NCBI RefSeq assembly: GCF_014203535.1 | Contig: NZ_JACHJI010000002.1 | Coordinates: forward strand, 687,042-751,041 | Direction: 5' to 3' | DNA: 64,000 bases | Source of the DNA: Streptomyces griseomycini | GTDB taxonomy: Bacteria; Actinomycetota; Actinomycetes; Streptomycetales; Streptomycetaceae | Shown here: positions 45,326-56,328 of the stretch, one piece after another | Numbering within the stretch: the stretch's first letter is position 1 | Layout: each line of letters starts with the position of its first letter | Notes under the pieces: model-generated | Databases searched by the model: none | What the model saw: only the letters and a program-made list of their open reading frames with translations | Told to the model about the DNA's origin: nothing | Made by a program: the position numbers and the translations under genes

Positions 45326-45979
45326 CTACTTGTCGCGCTTGAGCGCCTCCAGCGCGCGCCCGGTGACCTCGTCGACCGGACCCGTCGCCGCGATCGTCAC
45401 CACGAGGCCCTGGGCCTTGTAGTAGTCGATGATCGGCTCGGTCTGCGTGTGGTAGACCTCCAGGCGCGTCCGGACGGTCTCCTCGGAGTCGTCGTCGCGC
45501 TGGTACAGCTCGCCGCCGCAGACGTCGCAGACGCCCTCCTGCTTCGACGGGCTGTACGTCACGTGGAAGACGTGGCTGGAGTCCTTGCGGCAGATGCGCC
45601 GGCCGGCGATCCGCTTGACGACCTCGTCCTCGGGGGCCTCCAGGTCGAGGACCGCGTCCAGCTCGATGTCCTCGGTGGTGAGCAGCTCGTCCAGTGCCTC
45701 GGCCTGGGAGACGTTGCGCGGGAAGCCGTCCAGCAGGAAGCCGCCCTCGGCGTCGGGCTGCTCCATGCGGTCCTTGGCCATGGCGATGGTGACCTCGTCC
45801 GGTACGAGGTTGCCGGCGTCCATGTAGGACTTCGCGAGCTTGCCCAGCTCCGTCTGCTGGCTGATGTTGGCGCGGAACAGGTCACCCGTGGAGATGTGCG
45901 GGATGCGCAGCTTCTCGGCAAGGCGGGTGGCCTGCGTGCCCTTTCCGGCACCCGGCGGCCCGACGAGGACGATTCGCAT
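45326..45979 (-). CDS. adk: Adenylate kinase
   Basis: 217 residues. P-loop [27 protein letters not shown] site [28 protein letters not shown], and a long lid [19 protein letters not shown]...[26 protein letters not shown]. The lid has the shape of zinc-type adenylate kinases, but the second Cys of the first pair is Asp (CRKD instead of CxxC), leaving three Cys. It interconverts ATP + AMP and 2 ADP. Its ATG shares one base with the secY stop (TGATG), a coupled pair. Confidence 0.97.
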   Translation of the reverse strand: MRIVLVGPPGAGKGTQATRLAEKLRIPHISTGDLFRANISQQTELGKLAKSYMDAGNLVPDEVTIAMAKDRMEQPDAEGGFLLDGFPRNVSQAEALDELLTTEDIELDAVLDLEAPEDEVVKRIAGRRICRKDSSHVFHVTYSPSKQEGVCDVCGGELYQRDDDSEETVRTRLEVYHTQTEPIIDYYKAQGLVVTIAATGPVDEVTGRALEALKRDK

Positions 45980-47292
45980 CAGCGGAGGAACCCTTCGTAA
46001 TTGCGCTGCTGGAGCTGGCTCTCGATCTGCTTCACGGTCTCGAGACCGACACCCACGATGATCAGGATGCTGGTCCCGCCGAACGGGAAGTTCTGGTTCG
46101 CCCCGAAACCAGCCAACGCCATTGTCGGCACGAGAGAGATCAGGCCCAGATACAGCGAGCCCGGCCAGGTGATCCGGTTGAGTACGTAGCTGAGGTACTC
46201 AGCGGTCGGTCGGCCAGCCCGGATGCCCGGGATGAAGCCACCATACTTCTTCATGTTGTCCGCGACTTCCTCGGGGTTGAACGTGATGGCCACGTAGAAG
46301 AACGCGAAGAACACGATCAGCAGGAAGTACAGGACGATGTGCGGCGTGGCGCCGGTGTCCGCCAGATTCTTCTGGATCCAGACCGCCCAGCCCGCGTCGG
46401 AGTTGGAGAACTGGACGATCAGGGCGGGGATGTAGAGCAGCGACGAGGCGAAGATGACGGGGATCACGCCCGCCTGGTTCACCTTGAGCGGGATGTAGGT
46501 CGAGGTACCGCCGTAGGAACGGCGGCCGATCATGCGCTTGGCGTACTGCACCGGGATCCGGCGCTGGGCCTGCTCGACGAAGACGACCAGGGCGACCATG
46601 ACGAACCCGACGAGCATGACGGTGCCGAACTCGATCCAGCCGTCCGCCAGGGTGCCCTCCTGCTTGATGGCCCACAGGGCGGAGGGGAAGGTCGCGGCGA
46701 TCGAGATGAACATCAGGATCGACATGCCGTTGCCGATGCCGCGGTCGGTGATGAGCTCGCCGAGCCACATCACGACGGCCGTGCCGGCGGTCATCACGAT
46801 GACCATCGTGACGGTCACGAAGATCGACTGGTCCGGGACGATCTGGTTGGCGACCGGGCAGCCCTGGAAGAGGGCGCCGCTGCGGGCGGTGGCCACCAGG
46901 CCGGTGCCCTGGAGGATGGCGAGCGCGACCGTCAGGTAACGGGTGTACTGCGTGATCTTCGCCGTGCCGGCCTGACCCTCCTTCTTCAGGGCCTCCAGAC
47001 GCGGGATCACCACGGTCAGCAGCTGCAGGATGATGCTCGCCGTGATGTACGGCATGATGCCCAGCGCGAAGATCGTGATCTGAAGCAGCGCGCCGCCGCT
47101 GAACATGTTGACGAGCCCGAACAGGCCCTGGTTCGCCTCGGCGTTGTCGATGCACGCCTGGACATTGCGGTAGTCGACACCCGGGATCGGGATGTTCGTG
47201 CCGATCCGATACACGACGATGATGCCGAGCGTGAAGAGCAGCTTCTTGCGCAGGTCGGGCGTCTTGAACGCCCGGGCGAACGCGGTGAGCAC
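45979..47292 (-). CDS. secY: Protein translocase channel subunit SecY
   Basis: 437 residues with ten predicted transmembrane helices, starting [41 protein letters not shown]. The plug region [34 protein letters not shown] and the cytoplasmic loop [43 protein letters not shown] are conserved. It forms the Sec export pore. It is separated from rplO by a terminator and has its own promoter at 47345-47373, so secY-adk-map probably form a separate unit. Confidence 0.98.
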   Translation of the reverse strand: MLTAFARAFKTPDLRKKLLFTLGIIVVYRIGTNIPIPGVDYRNVQACIDNAEANQGLFGLVNMFSGGALLQITIFALGIMPYITASIILQLLTVVIPRLEALKKEGQAGTAKITQYTRYLTVALAILQGTGLVATARSGALFQGCPVANQIVPDQSIFVTVTMVIVMTAGTAVVMWLGELITDRGIGNGMSILMFISIAATFPSALWAIKQEGTLADGWIEFGTVMLVGFVMVALVVFVEQAQRRIPVQYAKRMIGRRSYGGTSTYIPLKVNQAGVIPVIFASSLLYIPALIVQFSNSDAGWAVWIQKNLADTGATPHIVLYFLLIVFFAFFYVAITFNPEEVADNMKKYGGFIPGIRAGRPTAEYLSYVLNRITWPGSLYLGLISLVPTMALAGFGANQNFPFGGTSILIIVGVGLETVKQIESQLQQRNYEGFLR

Positions 47293-47344
47293 GGTGCCTC
47301 CTGCGACCCCCGCGCCAGTGCGTCAAGGGTGACGGTCTGAGATT

Positions 47345-47373
47345 CCGATAAAGGACGAATACGTAACGGTCAA
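47345..47373 (-). promoter_or_regulatory. secY promoter
   Basis: On the minus strand, TTGACC (47368-47373), a 17-base spacer and TATCGG (47345-47350), in a locally AT-richer patch between the rplO terminator and secY. Confidence 0.65.
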
Positions 47374-47462
47374 CTGCCGCCCGGAGTGCCCGTGTGGGGC
47401 GCCCGAGGTCAGTGGGCAGCCAGGCCACCTTACCGGCGAGACTGCCGCCCTAGGAACGACCA

Positions 47463-47496
47463 ACCGGGGATGCCCCATTTGTGGGGCATCCCCGGT
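47463..47496 (-). terminator. Terminator after rplO (end of the spc operon)
   Basis: Perfect 15-bp stem (47463-47477 with 47482-47496), 4-base loop, 35 bases after the rplO stop. Confidence 0.85.
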
Positions 47497-47531
47497 CGGG
47501 ATCGCTCAAGTCATCAAGACGCCTGAAGGGC

Positions 47532-47987
47532 TCAGACGAGCTCGGTGACGGTACCGCCGGCGGCGGTGATCTTCTCCTTGGCGGAGCCGGAGACGGCGTC
47601 GACCGTCACCTGCAGCGCCACGGAGATCTCGCCCTGGCCGAGGACCTTGACGAGGCTGTTCTTGCGAACGGCACCCTTGGCCACGAGGCCCTCGACGGTG
47701 ACCTCGCCACCCTCGGGGTACAGCGCGGCCAGCTTGTCGAGGTTCACGACCTGGTACTCGGTCTTGAACGGGTTCTTGAAGCCCTTCAGCTTCGGGAGAC
47801 GCATGTGCAGCGGCATCTGGCCGCCCTCGAAGCTCTCCGGAACCTGGTAGCGGGCCTTGGTGCCCTTGGTACCACGACCGGCCGTCTTACCCTTCGACGC
47901 CTCACCACGACCGACACGGGTCTTGGCGGTCTTGGCGCCCGGGGCGGGACGGAGGTTGTGGATCTTGAGCGGGTTCTGCTCCGCCAT
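47532..47987 (-). CDS. rplO: 50S ribosomal protein uL15
   Basis: 151 residues: [46 protein letters not shown] with the Gly/Lys-rich N-terminus that threads into 23S rRNA, then [18 protein letters not shown] and the C-terminal [15 protein letters not shown]. It is the last gene of the spc group, 2 bases after rpmD. Confidence 0.98.
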   Translation of the reverse strand: MAEQNPLKIHNLRPAPGAKTAKTRVGRGEASKGKTAGRGTKGTKARYQVPESFEGGQMPLHMRLPKLKGFKNPFKTEYQVVNLDKLAALYPEGGEVTVEGLVAKGAVRKNSLVKVLGQGEISVALQVTVDAVSGSAKEKITAAGGTVTELV

Positions 47988-47989
47988 GA

Positions 47990-48172
47990 TCAGTCGACCT
48001 CCTCGACCGTCACGAGGTGGCGGACGGTGTGCACCATGCCGCGGAACTCGGGGCGGTCCTCCTTGACGACCACGTCGTTGACCTTCTTCAGGCCAAGCGA
48101 ACGCAGGGTGTCACGGTGGTTCTGCTTGCTGCCGATGTAGGACTTGACCTGCGTGATCTTCAGCTGCGCCAT
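47990..48172 (-). CDS. rpmD: 50S ribosomal protein uL30
   Basis: 60 residues: [36 protein letters not shown] and [21 protein letters not shown], the complete small ferredoxin-like fold. ATG at 48172, only 2 bases after the rpsE stop, and rplO starts 2 bases after its own stop, so all three are tightly coupled. Confidence 0.98.
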   Translation of the reverse strand: MAQLKITQVKSYIGSKQNHRDTLRSLGLKKVNDVVVKEDRPEFRGMVHTVRHLVTVEEVD

Positions 48173-48174
48173 GA

Positions 48175-48780
48175 TCACACACCCGCCCCGGCACGCGCAC
48201 GCAGCAGGGCCGCGGGAGCGACGTCCTCGAGCGGCAGACCGCGGCGGGCCGCGATCTCCTCGGGACGCTGCAGGCCCTTCAGGGCCTCCACGGTCGCGTG
48301 CACGATGTTGATCGCGTTGTCGGAGCCGAGCGACTTCGACAGCACGTCGTGGATACCGGCGCACTCGAGCACGGCACGCACCGGACCACCGGCGATCACA
48401 CCGGTACCCGGCGACGCCGGCTTGAGCAGCACGACGCCGGCAGCCTTCTCACCCTGGATCGGGTGCGGGATGGTGCCCTGGATCCGGGGGACCTTGAAGA
48501 AGTGCTTCTTGGCCTCCTCGACGCCCTTGGCGATGGCGGCCGGCACCTCCTTGGCCTTGCCGTATCCGACACCCACGGTGCCGTCACCGTCGCCCACCAC
48601 GACCAGCGCGGTGAAGCTGAAGCGACGACCACCCTTCACAACCTTGGCGACGCGGTTGATCGCGACGACGCGCTCGACGTACGCGGTCTTCTCGGCGGCA
48701 GCTGCGCCGCCGTCACGGCCCTTCCGGTCCCGCCGCTCGCCGCCACCGGCACCGCCACCGCGGCGCTGGGGTCCAGCCAT
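48175..48780 (-). CDS. rpsE: 30S ribosomal protein uS5
   Basis: 201 residues. A Gly/Arg-rich N-terminal extension ([22 protein letters not shown]) precedes the S5 double-stranded RNA-binding domain ([48 protein letters not shown]) and the C-terminal domain ([36 protein letters not shown]). It acts in decoding fidelity and mRNA unwinding. Standard spc-operon position. Confidence 0.98.
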   Translation of the reverse strand: MAGPQRRGGGAGGGERRDRKGRDGGAAAAEKTAYVERVVAINRVAKVVKGGRRFSFTALVVVGDGDGTVGVGYGKAKEVPAAIAKGVEEAKKHFFKVPRIQGTIPHPIQGEKAAGVVLLKPASPGTGVIAGGPVRAVLECAGIHDVLSKSLGSDNAINIVHATVEALKGLQRPEEIAARRGLPLEDVAPAALLRARAGAGV

Positions 48781-48821
48781 TGGAATTACCTCTCTCTGTT
48801 TCCGCTAGCTACGGAACCGGC

Positions 48822-49205
48822 TCAGAACTTCAAACCGGCTTCGCGGGCGGCGTCCGCCAGAGCGGCGATGCGCCCGGCGTACTGGTTGCCACCACGGTCG
48901 AACACGACGGCCTCGACACCGGCGGCCTTGGCGCGCTCGGCGACCAGGGCGCCGACCTGCTTGGCCTGCGCGGACTTGTCGCCCTCGCCACTCCGGATCG
49001 ACGCGTCCAGGGTGGACGCCGACGCCAGGGTGTGACCCTTCAGGTCGTCGATCACCTGCGCCACGATGTGGCGGTTGGAACGAGTCACGACCAGGCGAGG
49101 ACGCTCGGCGGTGCCGGCGACCTTCTTGCGGATCCGGATGTGACGACGCTTGATAGCAGCACGCTTGTAGGCGTCGCCCTTGAGGATCTTCTGCCCGTAT
49201 GCCAT
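48822..49205 (-). CDS. rplR: 50S ribosomal protein uL18
   Basis: 127 residues: [54 protein letters not shown] and [40 protein letters not shown]. It binds 5S rRNA. It lies 3 bases after rplF. Confidence 0.98.
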   Translation of the reverse strand: MAYGQKILKGDAYKRAAIKRRHIRIRKKVAGTAERPRLVVTRSNRHIVAQVIDDLKGHTLASASTLDASIRSGEGDKSAQAKQVGALVAERAKAAGVEAVVFDRGGNQYAGRIAALADAAREAGLKF

Positions 49206-49208
49206 GGC

Positions 49209-49748
49209 TTACTTACCCGCCTTTCCGACCTTGCGGCGGATGACTTCGCCCTCGTACTTGACGCCCTTGGCCTTGTACGGGTCGGGCTTGCGCAGCTTGC
49301 GGATGTTGGCCGCAACCTCGCCGACCTTCTGCTTGTCGATGCCCTCGACCGAGAAACGGGTCGGGGACTCCACCTTGAAGGTGATGCCCTCGGGGGCCTC
49401 GACCGTGATCGGGTGGCTGTAGCCGAGGGAGAACTCCAGGTTCGAACCCTTGGCGACAACGCGGTAACCGACACCGCTGATCTCGAGCTTCTTCACGTAA
49501 CCCTGGGTCACGCCGGTGATCATGTTCGCCACCAGCGTGCGGGACAGGCCGTGCAGGGCCTTGTTCTGACGCTCGTCGTTGGGGCGGGTGACGTTCAGAA
49601 CGCCGTCCTCACCCTTGGCGATGTCGATCGGCGCCACGACGGTGTGGGTCAGCGTGCCCTTGGGGCCCTTGACCGAGACCGTACGGCCGTCGATGGTGAC
49701 GTCCACGCCGGCGGGAACCGCGATGGGGAGCTTGCCGATGCGCGACAT
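49209..49748 (-). CDS. rplF: 50S ribosomal protein uL6
   Basis: 179 residues: [33 protein letters not shown], then [22 protein letters not shown] and the C-terminal [39 protein letters not shown]. It lies near the factor-binding site of the 50S subunit. 24 bases after rpsH. Confidence 0.98.
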   Translation of the reverse strand: MSRIGKLPIAVPAGVDVTIDGRTVSVKGPKGTLTHTVVAPIDIAKGEDGVLNVTRPNDERQNKALHGLSRTLVANMITGVTQGYVKKLEISGVGYRVVAKGSNLEFSLGYSHPITVEAPEGITFKVESPTRFSVEGIDKQKVGEVAANIRKLRKPDPYKAKGVKYEGEVIRRKVGKAGK

Positions 49749-49772
49749 AGCTGTTTCCTCCGTTCCCTTCTG

Positions 49773-50171
49773 CTACCAGACGTAGGCGAGGACTTCCCCA
49801 CCCACGCCCTTCTTGCCGGCCTGCTTGTCGGTGAGGAGCCCGTGCGACGTGGAGATGATCGCCACGCCGAGGCCGCCCAGCACCTTCGGCAGGTTGGTGG
49901 ACTTCGCGTACACCCGGAGACCGGGCTTGGAGATCCGCTTGATGCCCGCGATGGAGCGCTCACGGTTCGGGCCGAACTTCAGCTCGAGGACGAGGTTCTT
50001 GCCGACCTCGGCGTCCTCGACGCGCCAGCCCGTGATGAAGCCCTCCTGCTGGAGGATCTCCGCGATGTGCGACTTGATCTTGGAGTGCGGCATCGACACC
50101 GAGTCGTGGTACGCCGAGTTCGCGTTCCGCAGACGCGTAAGCATGTCTGCGATCGGATCAGTCATGGTCAT
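49773..50171 (-). CDS. rpsH: 30S ribosomal protein uS8
   Basis: 132 residues from ATG 50171: [33 protein letters not shown] and [47 protein letters not shown]. An open frame extends upstream, but the family start is unmistakable. It binds the central domain of 16S rRNA and in many bacteria represses the spc operon. The rpsN-rpsH gap (212 bases) is the longest within this group. Confidence 0.98.
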   Translation of the reverse strand: MTMTDPIADMLTRLRNANSAYHDSVSMPHSKIKSHIAEILQQEGFITGWRVEDAEVGKNLVLELKFGPNRERSIAGIKRISKPGLRVYAKSTNLPKVLGGLGVAIISTSHGLLTDKQAGKKGVGGEVLAYVW

Positions 50172-50383
50172 GAATTGGCCTTCGGCCTCTCTCGCCGGGG
50201 TTTCCTGGTGCGCCATCCCTCTCCCCGATCCGAGACGGGACGGGTGCGGCGCGGTGGACCTACGGCGTAGTAAGTCGTACGGGCGCGGCAGACGCCCAAC
50301 CACGCAAGCCTAAGGCATGCGGGCTGGGCCTCCTGCCGGCCCAGTTGCTTACCGAGAGCCTTGGGAATCCCTGATTACCGGGA

Positions 50384-50569
50384 TTACCAGGAGCTCTTGG
50401 TCACGCCCGGCAGCTCGCCACGGTGAGCCATCTCACGAAGGCACACGCGGCACAGGCCGAACTTGCGGTACACGGAGTGCGGACGGCCGCAGCGCTGGCA
50501 GCGGGTGTAGCCACGCACACCGAACTTGGGCTTGCGAGCAGCCTTCGCGATGAGAGCCTTCTTCGCCAT
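50384..50569 (-). CDS. rpsN: 30S ribosomal protein uS14, zinc-binding type
   Basis: 61 residues: [23 protein letters not shown], then [37 protein letters not shown]. The two CxxC pairs (CQRC and CRVC) mark the short zinc-binding form. A zinc-independent longer copy, if present, would be elsewhere. ATG at 50569, 5 bases after the rplE stop. Confidence 0.98.
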   Translation of the reverse strand: MAKKALIAKAARKPKFGVRGYTRCQRCGRPHSVYRKFGLCRVCLREMAHRGELPGVTKSSW

Positions 50570-50574
50570 CTCGC

Positions 50575-51132
50575 TCACGCCTCCTTGAACGGGAAGCCGA
50601 GGTGACGGAGAAGGGCGCGGCCCTCTTCGTCGTTGGTCGCCGTGGTGACCACGGTGATGTCCATACCCCGGACACGGTCGATCTTGTCCTGGTCGATCTC
50701 GTGGAACATGACCTGCTCCGTGAGACCGAAGGTGTAGTTGCCACGGCCGTCGAACTGCTTGGGGGACAGGCCGCGGAAGTCGCGGATGCGCGGCAGCGCG
50801 AGCGACAGGGTGCGGTCCAGGAACTCCCACATGCGGTCGCCACGGAGCGTGACGTGGGCACCGATCGGCTGGCCCTCGCGCAGCTTGAACTGCGCGATGG
50901 ACTTGCGGGCCTTGGTGACGGCCGGCTTCTGACCGGTGATCGTGGTGAGGTCGCGGATGGCGCCCTCGATCAGCTTGGAGTCGCGGGCGGCGTCGCCCAC
51001 ACCCATGTTGACCACGATCTTGACGAGGCCGGGGACCTGCATGACGTTCTCGTACTTGAACTCGTCACGCAGCTTGCCCGCGATCTCCTCGCGGTACTTC
51101 GTCTTCAGACGCGGAGCAGTGGTGGTAGCCAT
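50575..51132 (-). CDS. rplE: 50S ribosomal protein uL5
   Basis: 185 residues: [48 protein letters not shown] and [49 protein letters not shown]. It binds 5S rRNA and contacts P-site tRNA. Its ATG shares one base with the rplX stop (TGATG). Confidence 0.98.
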   Translation of the reverse strand: MATTTAPRLKTKYREEIAGKLRDEFKYENVMQVPGLVKIVVNMGVGDAARDSKLIEGAIRDLTTITGQKPAVTKARKSIAQFKLREGQPIGAHVTLRGDRMWEFLDRTLSLALPRIRDFRGLSPKQFDGRGNYTFGLTEQVMFHEIDQDKIDRVRGMDITVVTTATNDEEGRALLRHLGFPFKEA

Positions 51133-51455
51133 CAGATGTCCTCACCCGTCCGCTTGGCAACGCGGATCTTGTTGCCTTCGTCGTCGAAGCGGTAACCGAC
51201 GCGGGTCACGACCTTCTTGCCGTCCTTCTCCACGACCAGCTGGACGTTGGAGACGTGGATCGGCGCCTCGGTGGTGACGATGCCGCCGGCCTGCGAACCG
51301 CGAGCGGTCGGCCCGGCCTTGGTGTGCTTCTTGACCCGGTTGACACCCTCGACCAGGACGCGCTCCTCGCGCGGGTAAGCGGCAATGACCTTGCCCTGCT
51401 TGCCCTTGTCCTTGCCGGTGATGACCTGGACCAGGTCGCCCTTCTTGATCTTCAT
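51132..51455 (-). CDS. rplX: 50S ribosomal protein uL24
   Basis: 107 residues from ATG 51455; a GTG two codons upstream would overlap the rplN stop, but the GGAGGT site is better spaced for the [47 protein letters not shown] is the KOW domain of L24. It initiates 50S assembly. Confidence 0.97.
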   Translation of the reverse strand: MKIKKGDLVQVITGKDKGKQGKVIAAYPREERVLVEGVNRVKKHTKAGPTARGSQAGGIVTTEAPIHVSNVQLVVEKDGKKVVTRVGYRFDDEGNKIRVAKRTGEDI

Positions 51456-51457
51456 GC

Positions 51458-51826
51458 TCACAGCACCTCCGGCGCGAGGGAGATGATCTTCATGAACTTC
51501 TTCTCGCGCAGCTCACGGCCCACCGGGCCGAAGATACGGGTGCCACGAGGGTCGCCGTCGTTCTTCAGAATGACGGCGGCGTTCTCGTCGAAGCGGATGT
51601 ACGAGCCGTCCGGACGGCGGCGCTCCTTGACGGTGCGAACGATGACCGCCTTGACGACGTCACCCTTCTTCACGTTGCCACCGGGGATCGCGTCCTTGAC
51701 GGTGGCGACGATGACGTCACCGATGCCCGCGTAGCGGCGACCGGAGCCACCGAGCACACGGATGCAAAGGATCTCCTTCGCACCAGTGTTGTCGGCGACA
51801 CGCAGTCGCGACTCCTGCTGGATCAC
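51458..51826 (-). CDS. rplN: 50S ribosomal protein uL14
   Basis: 122 residues: [65 protein letters not shown], through [24 protein letters not shown]. It forms intersubunit bridges. It is the first gene after the strong hairpin that separates it from rpsQ, and the usual first gene of the spc operon. Confidence 0.98.
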   Translation of the reverse strand: MIQQESRLRVADNTGAKEILCIRVLGGSGRRYAGIGDVIVATVKDAIPGGNVKKGDVVKAVIVRTVKERRRPDGSYIRFDENAAVILKNDGDPRGTRIFGPVGRELREKKFMKIISLAPEVL

Positions 51827-51854
51827 GTCTATCTCCTGTTTGTCTGCCGGTTCC

Positions 51855-51884
51855 CCGGGGGCCGTTCAGGCGAACGGCCCCCGG
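51855..51884 (-). terminator. Intercistronic hairpin between rpsQ and rplN
   Basis: Perfect 13-bp stem (51855-51867 with 51872-51884), 4-base loop, in the 100-base gap between the S10-type and spc-type gene groups. It can act as a terminator or attenuator. Confidence 0.75.
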
Positions 51885-51926
51885 AGCCTGGCGGAACTGT
51901 CCTGCGAGGGATGCCCCGCAGGAGAA

Positions 51927-52214
51927 TTACTTGGCCTTCTCGAGGATCTCGACGACGCGCCAGCGCTTCGTCGCGGACAGCGGCCGGGTCTCCATGAGGA
52001 GGACGCGGTCGCCGACGCCCGCGGCGTTCTGCTCGTCGTGCGCCTTGAGCTTGTTGGTACGGCGGATGACCTTGCCGTACAGCGCGTGCTTGACGCGGTC
52101 CTCGACGGCGACGACGACGGTCTTGTCCATCTTGTCGCTGACGACCAGACCCTCACGGGTCTTGCGGAATCCGCGCGCCTCGGTGTTCTGCTCAGTCACG
52201 TTGTTCTCGCTCAT
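51927..52214 (-). CDS. rpsQ: 30S ribosomal protein uS17
   Basis: 95 residues: [47 protein letters not shown] and [28 protein letters not shown] form the OB-fold of S17, after a short acidic N-terminal extension. Its start overlaps the rpmC stop by 4 bases. Confidence 0.98.
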   Translation of the reverse strand: MSENNVTEQNTEARGFRKTREGLVVSDKMDKTVVVAVEDRVKHALYGKVIRRTNKLKAHDEQNAAGVGDRVLLMETRPLSATKRWRVVEILEKAK

Positions 52215-52435
52215 GCGTTCTCCACCGTTTCGATGCCCAGCTCGCGCTCGCGCATCAGGGTGTAGATCCGCGCGATGTCCTTACGGACGGCCTTCAGCCG
52301 GCCGTGGTTCTCGAGCTGACCGGTCGCCGCCTGGAAGCGGAGGTTGAACAGCTCTTCCTTGGCCTCGCGGAGCTTCGCCAGAAGCTCCTCGTTGCCCAGC
52401 TCGCGCAGCTCGGACGCCTTGGTACCGGCCGACAT
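52211..52435 (-). CDS. rpmC: 50S ribosomal protein uL29
   Basis: 74 residues from ATG 52435 ([66 protein letters not shown]), the two-helix L29 at the tunnel exit. A GTG one codon upstream is possible. Its start overlaps the rplP stop (TGATG) and its end overlaps rpsQ by 4 bases. Confidence 0.97.
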   Translation of the reverse strand: MSAGTKASELRELGNEELLAKLREAKEELFNLRFQAATGQLENHGRLKAVRKDIARIYTLMRERELGIETVENA

Positions 52436-52854
52436 CACGCTTCACCTGCCTCGCGCTTGACGATCCGGCACTTCATCGGCAGCTTGTGGGCCGCACGGGT
52501 CAGCGCCTCACGGGCGATCTTCTCGTTGGGGTACGACAGCTCGAACATCACGCGTCCGGGCTTGACGTTGGCGATCCACCACTCCGGAGAACCCTTACCG
52601 GAACCCATGCGGGTCTCGGCCGGCTTCTTCGTGAGCGGACGGTCCGGGTAGATGTTGATCCAGACCTTGCCGCCACGCTTGATGTGACGGGTCATCGCGA
52701 TACGAGCCGCCTCGATCTGGCGGTTCGTCACGTAGGCCGGGGTCAGCGCCTGGATGCCGTACTCGCCGAACGCAACCTGCGTGCCACCCTTGGACATGCC
52801 GTTGCGCTTGGGGTGGTGCTGCTTGCGGTGCTTGACCCTACGGGGGATCAGCAT
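52435..52854 (-). CDS. rplP: 50S ribosomal protein uL16
   Basis: 139 residues: [88 protein letters not shown]. It helps position tRNA in the A site. 5 bases after rpsC. Confidence 0.98.
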   Translation of the reverse strand: MLIPRRVKHRKQHHPKRNGMSKGGTQVAFGEYGIQALTPAYVTNRQIEAARIAMTRHIKRGGKVWINIYPDRPLTKKPAETRMGSGKGSPEWWIANVKPGRVMFELSYPNEKIAREALTRAAHKLPMKCRIVKREAGEA

Positions 52855-52859
52855 GGTGG

Positions 52860-53684
52860 TCAGGCCTCCGTTCCGGTGCTCTCAGCCGGAGCGGCGGCGG
52901 GCGCGTCGGCCTTGGGGGCCTCGGCAGCCGGAGCCTGCTGCTGCGGCTTGCGACCGCGCCGCTCGCCACCGCGGCCACCACGGGCCGGGCGGTCGGCGCC
53001 ACCGCGGGCCGGGCGGTTGCCCGCACGGGCGGCGGCGTTCTCGGCGCGGACCTCGGCGATGTTCTTGACGTCGCCCTTGTAGATCCAGACCTTCACGCCG
53101 ATGCGGCCGAAGGTCGTCTTGGCCTCGAAGAAGCCGTAGTCCACGTTCGCGCGGAGCGTGTGCAGGGGCACGCGGCCCTCGCGGTAGAACTCCGAGCGGG
53201 ACATCTCGGCGCCGCCGAGACGGCCACCGCACTGGATCTTGATGCCCTTGGCGCCCGCCTTCATCGCCGACTGCATGCTCTTGCGCATGGCGCGACGGAA
53301 GGAGACGCGGGAGGAGAGCTGCTCGGCGACGGCCTGGGCCACGAGCTGAGCGTCCGTCTCGGGGTTCTTGACCTCGAGGATGTTCAGCTGGACCTGCTTG
53401 CCGGTGAGCTTCTCGAGGTCGCCGCGGATGCGGTCGGCCTCGGCGCCGCGGCGGCCGATGACGATGCCCGGACGCGCGGTGTGGATGTCCACGCGGACGC
53501 GGTCACGGGTGCGCTCGATCTCGACCTTGGAGATGCCGGCGCGCTCCATGCCGGACGTCATCATCCGACGGATGGCGACGTCTTCCTTGACGTAGTCCTT
53601 GTACAGCTTGTCGGCGTACCAACGCGACTTGAAGTCGGTCGTGACACCGAGCCGGAACCCGTGCGGGTTTACCTTCTGGCCCAT
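52860..53684 (-). CDS. rpsC: 30S ribosomal protein uS3
   Basis: 274 residues: [26 protein letters not shown], the KH motif [27 protein letters not shown] and the C-terminal [13 protein letters not shown]. After about residue 210 comes a 60-residue Arg/Gly/Ala-rich disordered tail, an actinobacterial feature. It lines the mRNA entry. Its ATG shares one base with the rplV stop (TAATG). Confidence 0.98.
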   Translation of the reverse strand: MGQKVNPHGFRLGVTTDFKSRWYADKLYKDYVKEDVAIRRMMTSGMERAGISKVEIERTRDRVRVDIHTARPGIVIGRRGAEADRIRGDLEKLTGKQVQLNILEVKNPETDAQLVAQAVAEQLSSRVSFRRAMRKSMQSAMKAGAKGIKIQCGGRLGGAEMSRSEFYREGRVPLHTLRANVDYGFFEAKTTFGRIGVKVWIYKGDVKNIAEVRAENAAARAGNRPARGGADRPARGGRGGERRGRKPQQQAPAAEAPKADAPAAAPAESTGTEA

Positions 53685-54031
53685 TACCGGGTTCCTTCCT
53701 TGCTGCTGACGACCACGGTGATGTGGCTGGTCCGCTTGCGGATCCGGTAGGCACGGCCCTGGGCGCGCGGACGGAACCGCTTCAGGGTCGGGCCCTCGTC
53801 GACGTAGGCCTCGGAGATGTAGAGGCTGTCGACGTCGGTGTGGTCGTAGTTGTGCGCGGCGTTGGCGATGGCGCTGTCCAGCACCTTGCCGACCGGCACG
53901 CTCGCGGCCTGCGGGGCGAAACGCAGGACCGCCTGAGCCTCCGTGGCGTTCATGCCACGGATGAGGTCCACCACACGGCGGGCCTTCATGGGCGTGACGC
54001 GGATGTACCGCGCCTGGGCCCTGGCTTCCAT
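53684..54031 (-). CDS. rplV: 50S ribosomal protein uL22
   Basis: 115 residues from ATG 54031 ([26 protein letters not shown]), with AAGGGA in position; an upstream in-frame ATG at 54055 is less likely. The tunnel loop [17 protein letters not shown] is conserved. L22 loop changes can give macrolide resistance in other species; nothing unusual is seen here. Confidence 0.97.
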   Translation of the reverse strand: MEARAQARYIRVTPMKARRVVDLIRGMNATEAQAVLRFAPQAASVPVGKVLDSAIANAAHNYDHTDVDSLYISEAYVDEGPTLKRFRPRAQGRAYRIRKRTSHITVVVSSKEGTR

Positions 54032-54076
54032 GGTTGTCCCTTCAGTGTTTGTCATTGGTCGTTTGCACCCCGCCTA

Positions 54077-54358
54077 CTAGCGGCGCTTCGACTTCCGGTC
54101 TTCCTTGACGTGGCCCCGGAAGGTGCGGGTCGGCGAGAACTCGCCGAGCTTGTGGCCGACCATGGACTCGGTGACAAACACCGGGATGTGGGTCTTGCCG
54201 TTGTGCACCGCGATCGTGTGGCCGAGCATCGCCGGGACGATCATCGAGCGGCGGGACCAGGTCTTGATGACGTTCTTGGTGCCGGCTTCGTTCTGGGCGT
54301 CCACCTTCTTCATCAGGTGGTCGTCGACGAAGGGCCCCTTCTTCAAGCTACGAGGCAT
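54077..54358 (-). CDS. rpsS: 30S ribosomal protein uS19
   Basis: 93 residues: [74 protein letters not shown], the full S19. It contacts tRNA and the 50S at the head. 12 bases after rplB. Confidence 0.98.
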   Translation of the reverse strand: MPRSLKKGPFVDDHLMKKVDAQNEAGTKNVIKTWSRRSMIVPAMLGHTIAVHNGKTHIPVFVTESMVGHKLGEFSPTRTFRGHVKEDRKSKRR

Positions 54359-54370
54359 CTCAACCCGTCC

Positions 54371-55207
54371 TTAGCGCTTCTTGTTCGTCTTGCGGCGGCG
54401 GACGATGTACTTGTTCGACGCCTTCTTGGGCGAACGAGTACGGCCTTCCTTCTTGCCCCACGGGGACACGGGGTGACGACCACCGGAGGTCCGGCCCTCA
54501 CCACCACCGTGCGGGTGGTCCACCGGGTTCATGACCACACCACGGACGGTCGGGCGAACGCCCAGCCACCGCTTGCGGCCCGCCTTGCCCCAGTTGATGT
54601 TGCTCTGCTCGGCGTTGCCGACCTCGCCGACGGTGGCGCGGCAGCGGACGTCGACCAGGCGGATCTCACCGGACGGCATGCGCAGGTGGGCCATGGAGCC
54701 CTCCTTCGCGAGCAGCTGCACCGAGGCGCCGGCGGAGCGGGCGAACTTGGCGCCGCCGCCGGGACGCAGCTCGATGGCGTGCAGCGTCGTACCGACCGGG
54801 ATGTTGCGCAGGGCGAGGTTGTTGCCCGGCTTGATGTCGGCCCCGGGACCGTTCTCGACGCGGTCGCCCTGGTTCAGGCCACGCGGCGCGAGGATGTAGC
54901 GCTTCTCGCCGTCCGCGTAGTGCAGGAGCGCGATGCGCGCGGTGCGGTTGGGGTCGTACTCGATGTGCGCGACCTTCGCCGGCACGCCGTCCTTGTCGTG
55001 ACGACGGAAGTCGATCACGCGGTAGGCGCGCTTGTGGCCACCACCCTGGTGGCGCACGGTCACACGACCGGAATTGTTACGGCCGCCCTTGCTGTGCAGG
55101 GGACGGACCAGCGACTTCTCCGGCGTGGACCGCGTGACCTCGACGAAGTCGGCGACGCTGGAGCCACGACGGCCCGGAGTCGTCGGCTTGTACTTGCGGA
55201 TACCCAT
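54371..55207 (-). CDS. rplB: 50S ribosomal protein uL2
   Basis: 278 residues: [88 protein letters not shown], and the peptidyl-transferase-proximal [28 protein letters not shown] with its conserved His. It is required for subunit association. 38 bases after rplW. Confidence 0.98.
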   Translation of the reverse strand: MGIRKYKPTTPGRRGSSVADFVEVTRSTPEKSLVRPLHSKGGRNNSGRVTVRHQGGGHKRAYRVIDFRRHDKDGVPAKVAHIEYDPNRTARIALLHYADGEKRYILAPRGLNQGDRVENGPGADIKPGNNLALRNIPVGTTLHAIELRPGGGAKFARSAGASVQLLAKEGSMAHLRMPSGEIRLVDVRCRATVGEVGNAEQSNINWGKAGRKRWLGVRPTVRGVVMNPVDHPHGGGEGRTSGGRHPVSPWGKKEGRTRSPKKASNKYIVRRRKTNKKR

Positions 55208-55245
55208 TTCTCAGTCCTCGTCCGATATCGAACGATCCTGACCGC

Positions 55246-55665
55246 TTACGCGGTCGGACCGCCGAAGATGTCGATACGGTCGCCCTCGGCGAGGGTCACG
55301 ATCGCGCGCTTGGTGGCGGCACGCTGGCCGAAGCCGGTGCGGGTCCGCTTGCGCTTGCCGATGCGGTTGATCGTGTTGACCCCGGTGACCTTGACCTCGA
55401 AGACCGCCTGGACGGCCTCCTTGATCTGGGTCTTGTTGGCACGCGGGTCGACGAGGAACGTGTACTTGTTCTCGTCGATGAGCGCGTAGCTCTTCTCGGA
55501 CACGACCGGCTTGAGCAGCACGTCACGGGGGTCCGTGTACGCCTTGCTCGCCGGGGTGACGACGGTGTTCTTGCCCTCGCTGGCGTGGCGGCGGGCCTTC
55601 TTCAGGCGCGCCTCCTTCGCCTTCTTGGCCGCCTTGGAGGCGATGGAGGGGTGACGGGCAGCCAT
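55246..55665 (-). CDS. rplW: 50S ribosomal protein uL23
   Basis: 139 residues from ATG 55665, overlapping the rplD stop by one base. The first 40 residues ([36 protein letters not shown]) are a basic actinobacterial extension; the L23 fold starts at [54 protein letters not shown]. It is the trigger-factor and SRP docking site at the tunnel exit. Confidence 0.97.
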   Translation of the reverse strand: MAARHPSIASKAAKKAKEARLKKARRHASEGKNTVVTPASKAYTDPRDVLLKPVVSEKSYALIDENKYTFLVDPRANKTQIKEAVQAVFEVKVTGVNTINRIGKRKRTRTGFGQRAATKRAIVTLAEGDRIDIFGGPTA

Positions 55666-56324
55666 CAGGCCTCGCTCCCTTCGTTGTCGTTGGCCTTGTT
55701 CGGGCCGGCGACGAAGGACTCGAAAGCGGCCTTGGTGAAGACCACGTCGTCCGAGACGAGAACGTCGTACGTGTTCAGCTGGCCCGGCTCCAGGATGTGG
55801 ACCTGGGGCAGGTTGCGGGCGGACAGCCACGCGGCCTCATCGGCGCGGTCGACGACCAGGAGCAGGTTCTTGCGCTCGCTGATCTTGCCGAACAGGCTCT
55901 TGGCGGCCTTCGTGGACGGCGTCTCACCCTCGACCACGCCGGTGACGACGTGGATGCGGTTGTGGCGCGCCCGGTCGGTGAGGGCGTGACGCAGGGCGGC
56001 AGCCTTCATCTTCTTGGGGGTGCGCTGCGAGTAGTCGCGCGGCACGGGACCGTGCACGACGCCACCACCGGCGAACTGCGGCGCGCGGGTCGAACCCTGA
56101 CGGGCGCGACCGGTGCCCTTCTGGCGGTACGGCTTCTTGCCGCCACCACGGACCTCGCCGCGGGTCTTGGTCTTGTGGGTGCCCTGGCGGGCAGCGGCCA
56201 GCTGCGCGACGACGACCTGGTGGATCAGCGGGACGCTGACCTTCTCAACGCCGAAGATCTCCGCGGGGAGCTCGACGGAACCGGCCTTGTCGCCCGCCGG
56301 CGAAAGGATGTCAACAGTGCTCAT
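55665..56324 (-). CDS. rplD: 50S ribosomal protein uL4
   Basis: 219 residues from ATG 56324: [25 protein letters not shown], the tunnel loop [43 protein letters not shown] and [18 protein letters not shown]. In enterobacteria L4 autoregulates the S10 operon; no such evidence here. The C-terminal 14 residues are acidic. 4 bases after rplC. Confidence 0.98.
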   Translation of the reverse strand: MSTVDILSPAGDKAGSVELPAEIFGVEKVSVPLIHQVVVAQLAAARQGTHKTKTRGEVRGGGKKPYRQKGTGRARQGSTRAPQFAGGGVVHGPVPRDYSQRTPKKMKAAALRHALTDRARHNRIHVVTGVVEGETPSTKAAKSLFGKISERKNLLLVVDRADEAAWLSARNLPQVHILEPGQLNTYDVLVSDDVVFTKAAFESFVAGPNKANDNEGSEA

Positions 56325-56328
56325 TACC

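Noticed and set aside
44279..46000. 573-codon rightward open frame opposite map and adk
   Set aside because: Antisense shadow; both minus-strand genes are canonical.
48780..50270. 496-codon rightward open frame opposite rplR-rplF-rpsH
   Set aside because: Antisense shadow across three canonical ribosomal protein genes.
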